A DNA stretch of 64,000 nt, taken from NCBI RefSeq assembly GCF_021729145.1, contig NZ_JAJSLW010000008.1:62001-126000 (forward strand), in the 5' to 3' direction. Positions 11,028 to 20,861 of this stretch are shown here, piece after piece; position 1 is the stretch's first letter; the number at the start of each line of letters is the position of its first letter. The notes under the pieces were generated by a model, which saw only the letters and a program-made list of their open reading frames with translations, was not told the DNA's origin and did not search any database. Source of the stretch: Membranihabitans maritimus. GTDB lineage: Bacteria; Bacteroidota; Bacteroidia; Chitinophagales; Saprospiraceae. The translations under genes were made by a program, and so were the position numbers.

Positions 11028-13244
11028 ATGACCCGAAAACTCAAAGATTCACAAAATCAACAACTCAAAATATGGGGAATACGACATCATGGCCCGGGTT
11101 CTGCTTTGCGGGTACGGAAAGCGCTGTCTGAGTGGAAGCCCGATATAGTGTTGTTGGAAGCACCTTCTGATGCACAGTCATTGATGGATTTTTTCAATCC
11201 CTATGAGATTAAACCACCGGTAGCCGGATTGATTTACGATCCCAAGAATTTTGAGCGTGCAGCTTATTTCCCTTTGGCTGAATTTTCCCCTGAATGGTGT
11301 GTTTTGCAATATGTATTTAATGAAAAAATTCCGATTCGATTTATAGACTTACCGATGGGAGCGGTAATGAAGAATAAATTGGGACGAAGTCGAAGGAGTC
11401 TTAATCCATTTGCTGTTTTGGCTGAAGCATCGGAGTTTAAAGATGTGGAACAGTGGTGGGATCATTACCTGGAATCCGCATCGGATGACACCAGGATTTT
11501 TAAAGATATTTCTACTCTGATAAGAGAAGTGCGGAATGGGGTGGAGGAGTCTCAGGATACGCGCCTGAGGGAATGGTATATGGCCAGCCAGGTGGAGAAA
11601 GCGAAAGATGCGGGTTTTGCTAAGATTGCAGTGATTTGTGGTGCCTACCATGTGCCGTTTTTAGAAGACTATGACAGGGGGGAAAGTAAATGGCAGAAAA
11701 AAGTTGATAAGCTAAAAGTTCAAAAAACAGAAGCATTGTGGGTCCCCTGGTCATATGCTCGAATGGACCGGGAAAGTGGTTATGGGGCAGGAATTGCTTT
11801 TCCCTCCTGGTATGAATCACTTTTCAAGTATGGTCATGATGCTGCTGTACACTGGCTTTCAAAATCTATGAGGGTGATAAGAATTGAAAAAGTATTAAGT
11901 GCAGCTCATGTCCTGGAAGGGGTGCGGTTGGCGAGGGCGCTGCGTGATATCAGGGGGAAAAAGAGTTTGGGGGTTCCCGAAATGGAGGATGTCGTCACAG
12001 CGGTTTTTTATGAAGGGAGTGAAGAGTGGAAAGAAATACACGGCGCAGAAATTTTTACGGGCAAGGTAAGAGGAGTAGTCCCGGAAGACCTTTTTACGGT
12101 CCCATTGCAAAAGGATTTTAGACAGCGATTAAAAAGTGCTCGTTTGTCGAAGTTGTTCAAGGATCATTTTCCAATTTCCAAAACATTGGATTTGCGAAAT
12201 ACGAAGCATTTGGAATTATCCCGTTTTCTATTTTGTACCAGGGTACTGGAAATTCCCCTCGCAATGGTAGTTGAACGATCGAATTCTTCTTATGGAAATT
12301 TTAAGGAAACCTGGGATCTTGAGTGGGATCCGGTCTCTGAATGGGCTTTAATCCAGGCTGGAACATTCGGGACAACAATCTATTCTGCAGCTTCTGCTAA
12401 ATTACTGGAGTCTATCCAGGAAACAGAAGATATGTCAGACTTGATAAGCTTATTGGATGAATCATTTTTATGTGGTTTTGAGCCTTTGTTTGATATTATT
12501 TACAATAAACTTGTTAAAATATATATTGTTACGGATTCTATTTTTCCATTGCTTAGCTGTATCAACTCGTTACTTTTTATCAATGAATATGGTTCAATAC
12601 GTTGGAAAGAGTCTCCAGATGTATCCAGCCTTTTGGATCGTATGGTTTCCAAAGTCGCTTACCAGATACCCGATGTGGTATTTTCTGTTTCTGAAGATGA
12701 AAAGGAGAAATTGAAATCTCTATTGGAGTCGGTTAGTTTTGGTGTGGCTGGGGTGCGGTATTTACATTTACGGAAAACTTTGGCGGAGGCATGGTTGGAA
12801 ATTCTTACACATTCCAATGTGACGGATTATTTTTCTGGTAAGGCACTCAGAGTATGTATGGATGATTCAGGGCTCAGGCGGAATGAAGTGGAGCGACATT
12901 TTTTATATCACCTTACACGGGCTACTCCCGAGGAAACGGTTGATTGGTTACAGGGTTTATTTTCAGGTGGCATTTTATGGTTGTTATTCGATGATATTTT
13001 TTTGAGTCAGTTGAATACATGGTTATCTAATATGGAAGTAAAGTCTTTTAAAGAAAATTTACCCATGTTGCGAAAAATCTTTAGTCAATCTCCTTCTAGA
13101 GACCGGGAAATGTTATTCAGAAAGGTGAAAGGGGAAGAAGAGAATTTGGAGTTTTCAGAACCTATAGCAGAAGTTGGTAAAAACCTTCATTTTCAAGTTA
13201 CACAGCTCATAGAAAAATTCGGATTGGAGCAAAAAGTCAAATGA
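11028..13244 (+). CDS. DUF5682-family protein of a MoxR module
   Basis: A 738-residue protein. Its N-terminus carries GIRHHGPGSA (residues 17-26), followed by PDIVLLEAPSDA, and later AVICGAYHVPFL near 200-212. This GxxHxGPGS ... E ... GAYH pattern is that of the DUF5682 family, which I relate to the TraB/EreA-like GxxH superfamily of putative metal-dependent hydrolases. The C-terminal half is helical and unrecognised. It lies 161 bp downstream of the MoxR gene on the same strand. The start is the ATG after GGAAAG; the next gene is convergent. A role as effector or substrate of the MoxR ATPase is inference from context. Confidence 0.8.
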   Translation: MTRKLKDSQNQQLKIWGIRHHGPGSALRVRKALSEWKPDIVLLEAPSDAQSLMDFFNPYEIKPPVAGLIYDPKNFERAAYFPLAEFSPEWCVLQYVFNEKIPIRFIDLPMGAVMKNKLGRSRRSLNPFAVLAEASEFKDVEQWWDHYLESASDDTRIFKDISTLIREVRNGVEESQDTRLREWYMASQVEKAKDAGFAKIAVICGAYHVPFLEDYDRGESKWQKKVDKLKVQKTEALWVPWSYARMDRESGYGAGIAFPSWYESLFKYGHDAAVHWLSKSMRVIRIEKVLSAAHVLEGVRLARALRDIRGKKSLGVPEMEDVVTAVFYEGSEEWKEIHGAEIFTGKVRGVVPEDLFTVPLQKDFRQRLKSARLSKLFKDHFPISKTLDLRNTKHLELSRFLFCTRVLEIPLAMVVERSNSSYGNFKETWDLEWDPVSEWALIQAGTFGTTIYSAASAKLLESIQETEDMSDLISLLDESFLCGFEPLFDIIYNKLVKIYIVTDSIFPLLSCINSLLFINEYGSIRWKESPDVSSLLDRMVSKVAYQIPDVVFSVSEDEKEKLKSLLESVSFGVAGVRYLHLRKTLAEAWLEILTHSNVTDYFSGKALRVCMDDSGLRRNEVERHFLYHLTRATPEETVDWLQGLFSGGILWLLFDDIFLSQLNTWLSNMEVKSFKENLPMLRKIFSQSPSRDREMLFRKVKGEEENLEFSEPIAEVGKNLHFQVTQLIEKFGLEQKVK

Positions 13245-13295
13245 TTACCTGTCAGCAAAGTTTCACTGAAGAGTAAATAATGCCGGGGAATGAAA

Positions 13296-13325
13296 GCAAC
13301 AAATTAGTCTCGACTAATTTGTTGC
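13296..13325. terminator. Hairpin between the MoxR module and the receptor gene
   Basis: A perfect 14-bp inverted repeat (13296-13309 with 13312-13325; arm begins GCAACAAATTAGTC) with a two-base loop, located between two convergent genes. It lacks a long T-run, so it may be a weak bidirectional terminator or an mRNA-stabilising hairpin. Confidence 0.6.
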
Positions 13326-13339
13326 TTACTATTTAGACA

Positions 13340-15769
13340 TTATCCTCCCACCCGGTTTTTTTCGTCTTCCAGCCCGGTGGATCTTTGACGGGACTTAATT
13401 TTGTTATTTCCCAGAGAATATGAAAAACTTACTTTTAACTGTTGGCTATCCCAGTTGCCCCGGGACAATAGGAAAAAATCTCCCACTTTGCTATTGGATT
13501 CCCATCGCATAGTATTAAAAATATCATTGATGGCTACTTTGAGATTGGCTTTGTTGTCAAATAATTTCTTTTGTACACCAAGATTTATGCCCCATTGTTG
13601 TTTTGATACAAATTGTCCTCCCCAGATGGTAGGAGAATTGTAAAAACCGTCTAATTCTAAAGAAAAGTCTGAAGGCAGTGTGAATGTATGCTGGGAGTAA
13701 AAATTAAATGAATTAAGATGTAATCGGGCTTCTTGTCCCTGGTTTACTTCCCCAAAAGTTTCCCTGTAATTGTATGTGGCATTGGAAAATGCAGACCACC
13801 ATTCTACTATGGGTATTGAGCCGCTAACATTAAAAGATATATCTTTTTGAGAAGCCAGGTTTTGATAGGTCTGATAAGCAGCGTTTCCGTCTGCTACTTC
13901 AATCAGTTGGGAGATCATATCTTTTGTTTCACTGTAACCCAAGGTGGATGTAATCATATGGTTCCACGTGTGGCTCAGTTGTAGCTTGTTGGTGTATTCA
14001 GGCGAAAGAAAGGGGTTTCCCTTTTCGTAGGTAAGTTCGTCCAGTTTAAATTCGAATGGGTTGAGTGAATTGTAATTGGGGCGGTTAATTCGGCGGCTAT
14101 AGCTCAATTGTAGTACATTTTTTTCAGACAGGTCGTAGGTGAATCCCAGTGATGGAAAAATATCTGTATAATTCCTTATCACATCGTTGAGTTCGGTCTG
14201 CATTTGACTTTCTAAAATTCCTCTTGATCTAGTGTGTTCTGCGCGTAGACCGCCTTGAATACCCCATTTATTAATTTTTGTGTTGTAGGTCAAATAGACG
14301 GCAAAAACTTGTTCATCATAAGTGTAATCATTCGAACGGTCCATATCCTGGAATTTATCACCGCTGAAGACGTTGTAAAAGTCAAAAGTGTTGTCAGTAA
14401 GAACTTTAGACCATTTTAGTCCTGTACCCATTTTGCCTGCCCACACCGGTTGTTCATAATCTGTTTTTATAGTTAAAATCTCTATTTCAGAAGGTGCTTC
14501 TATATAATAATCTCTGCGTTGAAGGATTTCCTGGCCCGATGCATCGGTGTATATATTGGGCTGGTCCTGATGATTTTTATGCCCAAAAACTCCATAATCT
14601 GCGTCAATATTCAGGGATTGATCTTTTTCTCCGGTATATTTGTAGTTGATATTGTAATTGGTATTGGTGTTTTTACTGAAGTTCCCACCATCGGAAATGA
14701 GAATACTATCTATTTCCGAATGGTCTGTGGAGCGGATATAAGCCGTGGACTCCTTTGCCCAGTCCCATTCATTGGTGTTCCCATGAATCATAATTCCCAA
14801 TATGCTTTTGGACGAAAGACTATAATCAATCCCTCCTCTGTAATTCAAGCCTTCTCCTGAAGAAAGGGTGTTCAATTGCTGGTCGAAGACCATCCCATTT
14901 TGTTCTCGGTAAATAACCTGTGAATTGGGCCATTGGTTGTTATTATAACTTAAAGCACCGTAAACATTAAATTTTCCTTTTTTTAAATTGGTGTTTACGG
15001 AACCGTTGTATCGGGCTTTTTCCCCTTGAGAATACCCAGTAGCAATATTTGTATTGTATCCCTCACTTTGATTTTTCCGGAGTACAATGTTGATAATACC
15101 GGCATTCCCTTCAGCATCGTATTTAGCAGAAGGCTGCGTAATGAGCTCTATGTTTTCAATATCTTCTGAAGGGAGTGACTTCAAATAATTGGCTAATTGG
15201 TCTCCATTTAAGGGAGACCTTTTTCCATTGATATAAATTTGAATACCCGATTTTCCCATAAGACTGATATTTTCATTGTGATCAACCATGACGCCCGGTG
15301 ATTTGCGCAGTAATTCCAGGGCGTTATTTCCGGCAGCATTAATGCTTCCGGCGACGTTGACCACCATCTTATCAGGTTTTACCTCCAGAAGGGGTTTTCT
15401 AGCCGTAACGACTAATTCTTTCAACGTTTCTCCCTGAACTTTTAAGGTAATCGTTGAAAATTCTTTTGTAGGTTGACCAGGATTCAATTCAAAAGGTTGG
15501 GATCGATACCCCTGAAGCCCGATATAAGTAATCTCAATAAAATATGAGCCTGCCTGATCGGTTTCTAATAAAAAGTCTCCATTATCTTCACTATAGTTCA
15601 TTTTGACAATGGATGTGTCGGCACCATCGTATAAGACAATATTAGCATAAGATATTACCTCTTCGGATTCGTCATTGAGGTTTCCTGTAATGGTAAAAGG
15701 ACTTTGGGCATTAGCCGATGTGAGGCATGCCCAAATAAAGATAGCTGGTAGTAAGATTAAATGATTCAT
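13340..15769 (-). CDS. TonB-dependent-type outer membrane receptor (OMP beta-barrel family)
   Basis: An 809-residue outer membrane protein. A signal peptide ends at ANAQ (about residue 22). It is followed by a carboxypeptidase-regulatory-like domain (about 25-110), a plug domain (KPDKMVVNVAGS, ALELLRKSPGV, YINGKRSPL) and a long barrel of the outer-membrane-beta-barrel 3 type that ends KVSFSYSLG plus a short tail. No TonB box is obvious. Family members import or sense polymers, peptides or metal complexes. There is no SusD partner and no neighbouring enzyme, so the ligand is unknown. It resembles the receptor at 40364-42772 in domain order. Confidence 0.88.
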   Translation of the reverse strand: MNHLILLPAIFIWACLTSANAQSPFTITGNLNDESEEVISYANIVLYDGADTSIVKMNYSEDNGDFLLETDQAGSYFIEITYIGLQGYRSQPFELNPGQPTKEFSTITLKVQGETLKELVVTARKPLLEVKPDKMVVNVAGSINAAGNNALELLRKSPGVMVDHNENISLMGKSGIQIYINGKRSPLNGDQLANYLKSLPSEDIENIELITQPSAKYDAEGNAGIINIVLRKNQSEGYNTNIATGYSQGEKARYNGSVNTNLKKGKFNVYGALSYNNNQWPNSQVIYREQNGMVFDQQLNTLSSGEGLNYRGGIDYSLSSKSILGIMIHGNTNEWDWAKESTAYIRSTDHSEIDSILISDGGNFSKNTNTNYNINYKYTGEKDQSLNIDADYGVFGHKNHQDQPNIYTDASGQEILQRRDYYIEAPSEIEILTIKTDYEQPVWAGKMGTGLKWSKVLTDNTFDFYNVFSGDKFQDMDRSNDYTYDEQVFAVYLTYNTKINKWGIQGGLRAEHTRSRGILESQMQTELNDVIRNYTDIFPSLGFTYDLSEKNVLQLSYSRRINRPNYNSLNPFEFKLDELTYEKGNPFLSPEYTNKLQLSHTWNHMITSTLGYSETKDMISQLIEVADGNAAYQTYQNLASQKDISFNVSGSIPIVEWWSAFSNATYNYRETFGEVNQGQEARLHLNSFNFYSQHTFTLPSDFSLELDGFYNSPTIWGGQFVSKQQWGINLGVQKKLFDNKANLKVAINDIFNTMRWESNSKVGDFFLLSRGNWDSQQLKVSFSYSLGNNKIKSRQRSTGLEDEKNRVGG

Positions 15770-16280
15770 TTTATAAAAATTATAGTTGGTAGTTTGTAGT
15801 ATTGATAAGACGGGTTGCGTTTCTAAAAAGTTACTATAGTTGGTAGAAAGATTGGAGGGATTGGTCGAAGGATTGAAGGATAGTTAGTGATCACTTGATA
15901 CTGGGAGTTGATGAGTCTTCAAAGTGTATAGAATTTATTATATTAATTAATGATTTTATCCCTACGGGAGAAGCATGTATCATTTTTGAATTTAAATAAC
16001 TGAAAATGTATCAAAAGGTATTGGATTTTGGAGCATTAGCAAATGAACCAATTAGTACCTTCTAATGGCATGGGGTATTGTCCCATGAATGTGTATTGTG
16101 CAGCACTAATGCAAGGTGAAGAGTTTGTTTTTCTTTTGAAAGGGATGGGAAATATAGAGCAATTCTTAGCAAGGTATCCATAATAATATTCTTTTATAAG
16201 AATTAATTTTAATCAAAAAATGGACCGTCTGTTAAGTGAAAAGCGGAGACCCAAAGACTACCAACCTCAAAGTTCAAAAA
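15770..16280. other. Intergenic stretch of about 510 bp with one possible small ORF
   Basis: The left part should hold the promoter of the leftward receptor gene. It contains loose tandem purine-rich repeats (GATTGGAGGGATTGG and GGATTGAAGGATAG around 15850-15885). The right part contains the 46-codon frame listed separately. I see no tRNA and no strong terminator; a weak hairpin ATTCTT...AAGAAT lies near 16188-16203. Confidence 0.5.
16043..16183 (+). CDS. Possible small protein, 46 residues
   Basis: A short frame starting MNQLVPSNGMGYCPMN and ending FLARYP, with an upstream GGAG about 9 bases before the ATG. It holds two cysteines in a GYCPMNVYC arrangement, and no membrane segment is clear. 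There is no family recognition, and a frame this short can occur by chance, so this is a weak call. Confidence 0.2.
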   Translation: MNQLVPSNGMGYCPMNVYCAALMQGEEFVFLLKGMGNIEQFLARYP

Positions 16281-17861
16281 TTAAAATTCCGATGTTTCAT
16301 GAAAGACAATTCCAGGATAATTGTCCTGGGCCATTTTAAGGGACCAGGCAGTTTCGGGTAAATATACAAGGTTCCCATCTTTGTCTTTGGCAATGTCTTT
16401 GGCCTTTCTTTTTTCAAAATCCTTAAATTCTTCTTTATTTATAACTTCGATCCAAAGGGCTTTGTGAATATTAATAGGTTGATAATCGCAATTGGCGCCA
16501 TACTCATTTTCCAACCGGTATTTTATAACATCAAACTGGAGAGCCCCTACAGTACCGATAATTTTTTGAGTACCCATTACTTTGACAAACAACTGTGCGA
16601 CTCCTTCGTCCATTAATTCTATCAGGCCTTTATCCAATTGTTTGAATCGCATGGGGTCTTTATTGATTACATAGCGGAATAATTCCGGAGAGAACCTGGG
16701 AATCCCTTTAAAATTTAACTTTTCACCTTCTGTAATAGAGTCACCAATCTTGAAATTCCCAGAATCGTATAATCCTACAATATCTCCAGGGTAGGATTCA
16801 TCCACTATTTCTTTTCTTGAAGCCATAAAAGTTGTTGGATTGGAAAATCGCAACTTGGCATCTTTTCGTACATGATGGTAAAATTTATTGCGTTCGAATT
16901 TACCGGAGCATATTCGGACAAACGCTATCCGGTCCCTGTGTTTTGGGTCCATATTAGCGTGAATTTTGAATACAAATCCTGTAAAAGCTTCTTCTTCAGG
17001 GGCTATTGTGCGTTCTTCAGTAATTCTAGGGCGGGGATTGGGAGCAATTTCGACAAAACAATCCAGGAGTTCCTTCACGCCGAAGTTGTTTATTGCAGAA
17101 CCAAAAAAAACCGGGCATTGCCTTCCTTCAGCATATTCTTTTCTATCAAATTGATCGTATACTTCAGTCACAATTTCCAGCTCATCTAATAATTCTTCCG
17201 CAGCAGCAGTACCTATGTGAGGTTCAAGATTTTCCAATGTAGGTTCTTTTATTGTCAGACTTTCATCTTCGTCTTGCTGCCCATGTGGATTGAAAAGAAC
17301 GAGTTGCTTTTCATATAGATTGTAAACCCCCTGGAAACGTTGTCCCATGCCGATGGGCCAACTAAGGGGAAGTACATTAAGTCCCAACTTTTCTTCAACT
17401 TCATCCAAAAGGTCAATGGCATCTTTTCCTTCGCGGTCCAATTTATTGATGAAAACTATTATGGGGATATTCCGCATCCTGGAAACATTAACCAATTTTT
17501 CAGTTTGAATTTCCACACCTTTTGCTACATCGATTACTACTATTACAGAGTCGACAGCTGATAGTGTCCGGTAGGTATCTTCGGCAAAATCCTGGTGACC
17601 CGGAGTGTCTAGGATATTTATATTCAAATCTCTGTATTCAAACCCCATTACGGATGTTGCTACGGAAATACCCCTTTGCTTTTCAATTTCCATAAAATCC
17701 GATGTAGCATGCTTTTTAATTTTATTAGATTTGACCGCACCTGCTGTTTGGATTGCTCCTCCAAATAAAAGTAACTTTTCAGTCAAGGTTGTCTTACCTG
17801 CATCAGGGTGCGAAATAATTCCAAATGTTCTCCTTTTTGCTATTTCGTCTTTTAGCTTCAT
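16281..17861 (-). CDS. prfC: Peptide chain release factor 3 (RF3)
   Basis: A translational GTPase that recycles RF1/RF2 from the ribosome after termination. G1 [15 protein letters not shown]2-region [15 protein letters not shown]3 DTPGHQDF, G4 NKLDREG, and the RF3-type C-terminus with [13 protein letters not shown] are all present. The frame can be extended to a TTG at 17885. I chose the ATG at 17861, giving 526 residues and [13 protein letters not shown], because RF3 proteins begin just before the ..[14 protein letters not shown] segment. In addition, a -7 element TACCTTTG at 17890-17883 would place the transcription start downstream of that TTG. Confidence 0.95.
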   Translation of the reverse strand: MKLKDEIAKRRTFGIISHPDAGKTTLTEKLLLFGGAIQTAGAVKSNKIKKHATSDFMEIEKQRGISVATSVMGFEYRDLNINILDTPGHQDFAEDTYRTLSAVDSVIVVIDVAKGVEIQTEKLVNVSRMRNIPIIVFINKLDREGKDAIDLLDEVEEKLGLNVLPLSWPIGMGQRFQGVYNLYEKQLVLFNPHGQQDEDESLTIKEPTLENLEPHIGTAAAEELLDELEIVTEVYDQFDRKEYAEGRQCPVFFGSAINNFGVKELLDCFVEIAPNPRPRITEERTIAPEEEAFTGFVFKIHANMDPKHRDRIAFVRICSGKFERNKFYHHVRKDAKLRFSNPTTFMASRKEIVDESYPGDIVGLYDSGNFKIGDSITEGEKLNFKGIPRFSPELFRYVINKDPMRFKQLDKGLIELMDEGVAQLFVKVMGTQKIIGTVGALQFDVIKYRLENEYGANCDYQPINIHKALWIEVINKEEFKDFEKRKAKDIAKDKDGNLVYLPETAWSLKMAQDNYPGIVFHETSEF

Positions 17862-17948
17862 TCCTATTTCGATTTGAGCGTGCAAAGGTAGGGTAATTTT
17901 TGAAATGACTGGCAGAAAGGAAAAAATACCATTCTCTGTATAGGATAT

Positions 17949-19604
17949 CTAGTCATTTTTCCTAGTCGCGGGTACAATTCTACCCCCCTGAAATAATTTA
18001 CAAATAGTATAGTCTCCGGATTCATCTTTTTCGAATTCCAATTCAGCATCAAAATCTTTGACATAGAATCTGGTTGTAGATTTGGGGTAAACGGCAAATT
18101 TTTGTTGACCTGTAGCCTGTGTAAATAATTGGGTGCCTTCAAGTGTTACTTGTAAATCAAATCCCGGTTGTATTTCATAGATTCCAGTATATTTTTTCAG
18201 AATATCAGCGGGTACTTCAATATCTTTTGGATTCTCAATGAGCTTATCTGTTTTCAATCCCCTTTTTTTATCGATACGATTACTGTATTCCAGGGAGATA
18301 ATTCCTGAATTATTTTTTCCAAATGAGATTTTGACAAATGTATTTGCTATAATAAATGTACTTGGTCCGATAGGCAATAATCTTTCTTTGGTATTCCCTG
18401 GAATATAAGTCAATAATTGGTCATCACTAAATTCAACTATTCTTTCGGAACTATCGGGAAATTGATATATTCCCTGCCATTTTGCTAAATGTAAAGGAAC
18501 TATTGAAATCGTATCTTCTACAGTTGGAAAGGGTTTTCCGGCTGTAATAGCTGCCATGCGGGTAGAGACTTCTACCGGACTGCTGCAATCGCAATTGGAG
18601 AAAACAGCGACGTATATGTTTTCTTCAGGGAGGTAGATGGAATTAGATAAGAATCCAAATATTCCTCCGCCATGTTCAATAGTATTGCTACCATTAATTT
18701 CATTGATCGTCCAGCCATAACCATAATTAATATTTTCCCCATTATTGGTTTTGTAATTCGTAAATGCCAATTCTTTGGTAGATTGGGAAATTAGTTCGTT
18801 ATTGGTAATTGCGCTATTCCATAAGTGGAGGTCTTTAGCGGTAGACAAAACGGACCCCGCAGCATAAGGTACTGTTAAACTAAGGTATTCAGCATTGATA
18901 AAAGTATCTTGTTTATGATATCCATTGGCTCGACCTGAAACAATTTCTGACATTTTACCATACCGGGAATGGTTCATTCCCAACGGTGCGAAAATCCTTG
19001 TTTCAATGAATTCTTCATATGATATTCCCGATATTTTTTCAATTATATGACCGAGAAGGATATATCCTGAATTATTGTACCTGTATTCTTCACCAGGTTC
19101 AAAATCCATGGGTTCATTTTTGAAAGAATCTATTATTTCTTCAGGCGTATGATCCAATCGCCAAAAATTGGGGTTAAATTTCTTTATGGATGTATAACTT
19201 TTAATACCGGAAGTGTGGGTGAGAAGGTGGTGGATAGTGATATTATAGCCCTGGACCGGATAATCCATAATGTATTTCTTTATATCATCCTGAAGGCTTA
19301 GTTTCCCTTCTTCCATAAGCATTAAAATAGCTACAGCAGTAAATTGTTTGGTAATAGAACCTATTTCAAATATCATGTCATTTTCCATAGGCACATTGTG
19401 CTCAAGGTTCGCCTTCCCCAATGCTCTTTGATAGATGATTTTTCCATTTTGGGAAACCAGGGCCGTGGCCCCTGGTCCCTCAGGTGAAAATTGCATTTCC
19501 AATAAGCGGTCAAATTTTTCAGATTGTGTTTGACAATTTACAGGATCTACAAGTATAATTGAAAGGTACACAAGAAAAAAAGGCCAGTTTAGTAGGGTAT
19601 TCAT
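17949..19604 (-). CDS. Serine hydrolase of the beta-lactamase / penicillin-binding fold
   Basis: A 551-residue exported protein with a signal peptide of about 25 residues. The active-site motif SxxK is Ser83-Ile-Thr-Lys86, the second motif is YNNSGY near 170, and the third-motif equivalent is HGGGIFG near 330. This is the class C beta-lactamase/EstB/D-aminopeptidase family (PF00144). The C-terminal 200 residues form an additional beta-rich region often seen in Bacteroidota members. Substrates range from D-peptides to esters; resistance activity should not be assumed. It lies downstream of prfC's promoter region and 28 bp after the PspC gene, so it may be read from the PadR-PspC transcript. 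Confidence 0.85.
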   Translation of the reverse strand: MNTLLNWPFFLVYLSIILVDPVNCQTQSEKFDRLLEMQFSPEGPGATALVSQNGKIIYQRALGKANLEHNVPMENDMIFEIGSITKQFTAVAILMLMEEGKLSLQDDIKKYIMDYPVQGYNITIHHLLTHTSGIKSYTSIKKFNPNFWRLDHTPEEIIDSFKNEPMDFEPGEEYRYNNSGYILLGHIIEKISGISYEEFIETRIFAPLGMNHSRYGKMSEIVSGRANGYHKQDTFINAEYLSLTVPYAAGSVLSTAKDLHLWNSAITNNELISQSTKELAFTNYKTNNGENINYGYGWTINEINGSNTIEHGGGIFGFLSNSIYLPEENIYVAVFSNCDCSSPVEVSTRMAAITAGKPFPTVEDTISIVPLHLAKWQGIYQFPDSSERIVEFSDDQLLTYIPGNTKERLLPIGPSTFIIANTFVKISFGKNNSGIISLEYSNRIDKKRGLKTDKLIENPKDIEVPADILKKYTGIYEIQPGFDLQVTLEGTQLFTQATGQQKFAVYPKSTTRFYVKDFDAELEFEKDESGDYTICKLFQGGRIVPATRKND

Positions 19605-19632
19605 AGTGGTAGTTTTAAAAGGAAAAGCAATT

Positions 19633-20289
19633 TTACCATTTCTTCTTTTTCTTGGTAAACTTTTCAGATACCCGGTCTGCTAAATCTGAAATTTGGTCAA
19701 AACCATCTTCTACCATTCGTTCTATATTTTGAAGATCAATGGGTTCTCCTTTCATTCTCAATTTATCTATGGAAGTGCGTGCTTCAGGCATTACGATCCA
19801 TAAAATAATATATAATAGTATTCCCGCACCACCGGTAATTGTAAAGACAACAATCGCTAATCGAATCCAAATAGGGTCATTTATCCCGAAGTAAGCGGAT
19901 ATTCCGGAACAAACGCCTGCAATAAATTTTTCATCGGGGTTCCGGTAAAGTTTCCTTTTATATTGATAGCTCTCCCTTTCCTCTGAAAAATCGTGGTCTA
20001 CTGATTCTGCAAATTCTTCAGTATCTTCCAGGTTGTCGAATTGTTCGGGACTACCCATAATATTAATAGCGTATTTAACGTCTTTCATGTTGGCTACTTT
20101 CCTTGATCCCATGGATTCTTCCATAAGTTCGGCCAAACGAAGTTCGATATCATCAATTATTTCATTGGCGTGTTCTGATTTGCCAAAGTAATTGTCTAAT
20201 CCCAATAAGTAGTTTTGTAAATGATGGGCTGCATCAACGTCGACTGCCAGGGGGATACCTCCAAGGTTGATATATTCTATTTTATTCAT
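19633..20289 (-). CDS. PspC-domain membrane protein
   Basis: A 218-residue protein. The first 80 residues are a soluble helical segment, with ANEIIDDIELRLAELM, common to Bacteroidota PspC-domain proteins. A PspC domain follows: KRKLYRNPDEKFIAGVCSGI, then ISAYFGINDPIWIRL. Two hydrophobic stretches (about 140-170) end in ILWIVMPEA. The tail is highly basic (KKKKKW). PspC proteins relate to envelope stress responses. It overlaps the upstream PadR regulator gene by 8 bases, so the pair is translationally coupled. Confidence 0.9.
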   Translation of the reverse strand: MNKIEYINLGGIPLAVDVDAAHHLQNYLLGLDNYFGKSEHANEIIDDIELRLAELMEESMGSRKVANMKDVKYAINIMGSPEQFDNLEDTEEFAESVDHDFSEERESYQYKRKLYRNPDEKFIAGVCSGISAYFGINDPIWIRLAIVVFTITGGAGILLYIILWIVMPEARTSIDKLRMKGEPIDLQNIERMVEDGFDQISDLADRVSEKFTKKKKKW

Positions 20290-20626
20290 TTTCGGTTGTT
20301 TTTTTAGTGTTTTGAAAATTTACGGCCTGTGATAATTTTTCCCAGGCTTTTTTTAATTCAGATTTTAATTCTTGTCCTTTTTCAGTAATAGCATAATATT
20401 TTCTAGGTGGTCCACTGGTTGATTCTTTCCAATGATAGGACAAGTATCCATCTCTTTTCAACCTGTTAAGTAAAGGATATAGTGTACCCTCTACTACTAT
20501 TAATTGACGGGTTTTTAAATTCTGGATAATATCTGATGGATACATGGTTTTTTCGGATAGAATCCCCAGGACACAGAGCTCCAGGACTCCCTTCCTCATT
20601 TGGGCTTTAATATTCTCTACTTTCAT
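20282..20626 (-). CDS. PadR-family transcriptional regulator
   Basis: A 114-residue winged-helix regulator. MRKGVLELCVLGILSEKTMYPSDI, then VEGTLYPLLNRLKRDGYLS and GPPRKYYAITEKGQE, are the canonical PadR wing and recognition segments. It is the first gene of a unit with the PspC gene, an arrangement common in Bacteroidota and suggesting autoregulation of an envelope-stress pair. The start is a clear ATG with no upstream in-frame alternative that fits better. Confidence 0.92.
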   Translation of the reverse strand: MKVENIKAQMRKGVLELCVLGILSEKTMYPSDIIQNLKTRQLIVVEGTLYPLLNRLKRDGYLSYHWKESTSGPPRKYYAITEKGQELKSELKKAWEKLSQAVNFQNTKKTTENE

Positions 20627-20638
20627 AATTTCTCATGT

Positions 20639-20697
20639 TATAATTGATTAATAGCTGGTAATTATAAAAAGGTAAAATGCATTTTAATTATAATTGA
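20639..20697. promoter_or_regulatory. Candidate operator region of the PadR-PspC unit
   Basis: TATAATTGA occurs as a direct repeat at 20639-20647 and 20689-20697, and TAATTATA occurs at 20659-20666 and 20685-20692. These repeated half-sites sit within about 70 bp of the PadR start and fit an autoregulatory site. The AT content makes chance repeats plausible. Confidence 0.3.
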
Positions 20698-20861
20698 CTT
20701 TGTAAACATAAGAATGATATAGTACTTTGCAAAGCATATTACTATTTTATGTATAGTAATTTAGATGAATAGTTTTATTTTACCGATTAACGCAAGGACG
20801 AAACCCCTGGAATGTTTTTAAAATCAAGTAAAGCCAGCAGAATATTAAACCTAAACTCATC

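Noticed and set aside
15846-15890. Tandem GATTGGAGG-like repeats upstream of the receptor gene
   Set aside because: Copies are irregular and short; no CRISPR-like or iteron-like periodicity.
16281-17885. RF3 start at the TTG at 17885
   Set aside because: RF3 proteins begin just before ..[14 protein letters not shown], and a TACCTTTG -7 element overlaps the TTG position, so the transcript would start after it.
17949-19604. Beta-lactamase resistance gene
   Set aside because: The SxxK and YNN motifs only place it in the broad serine hydrolase family; nothing supports antibiotic hydrolysis.
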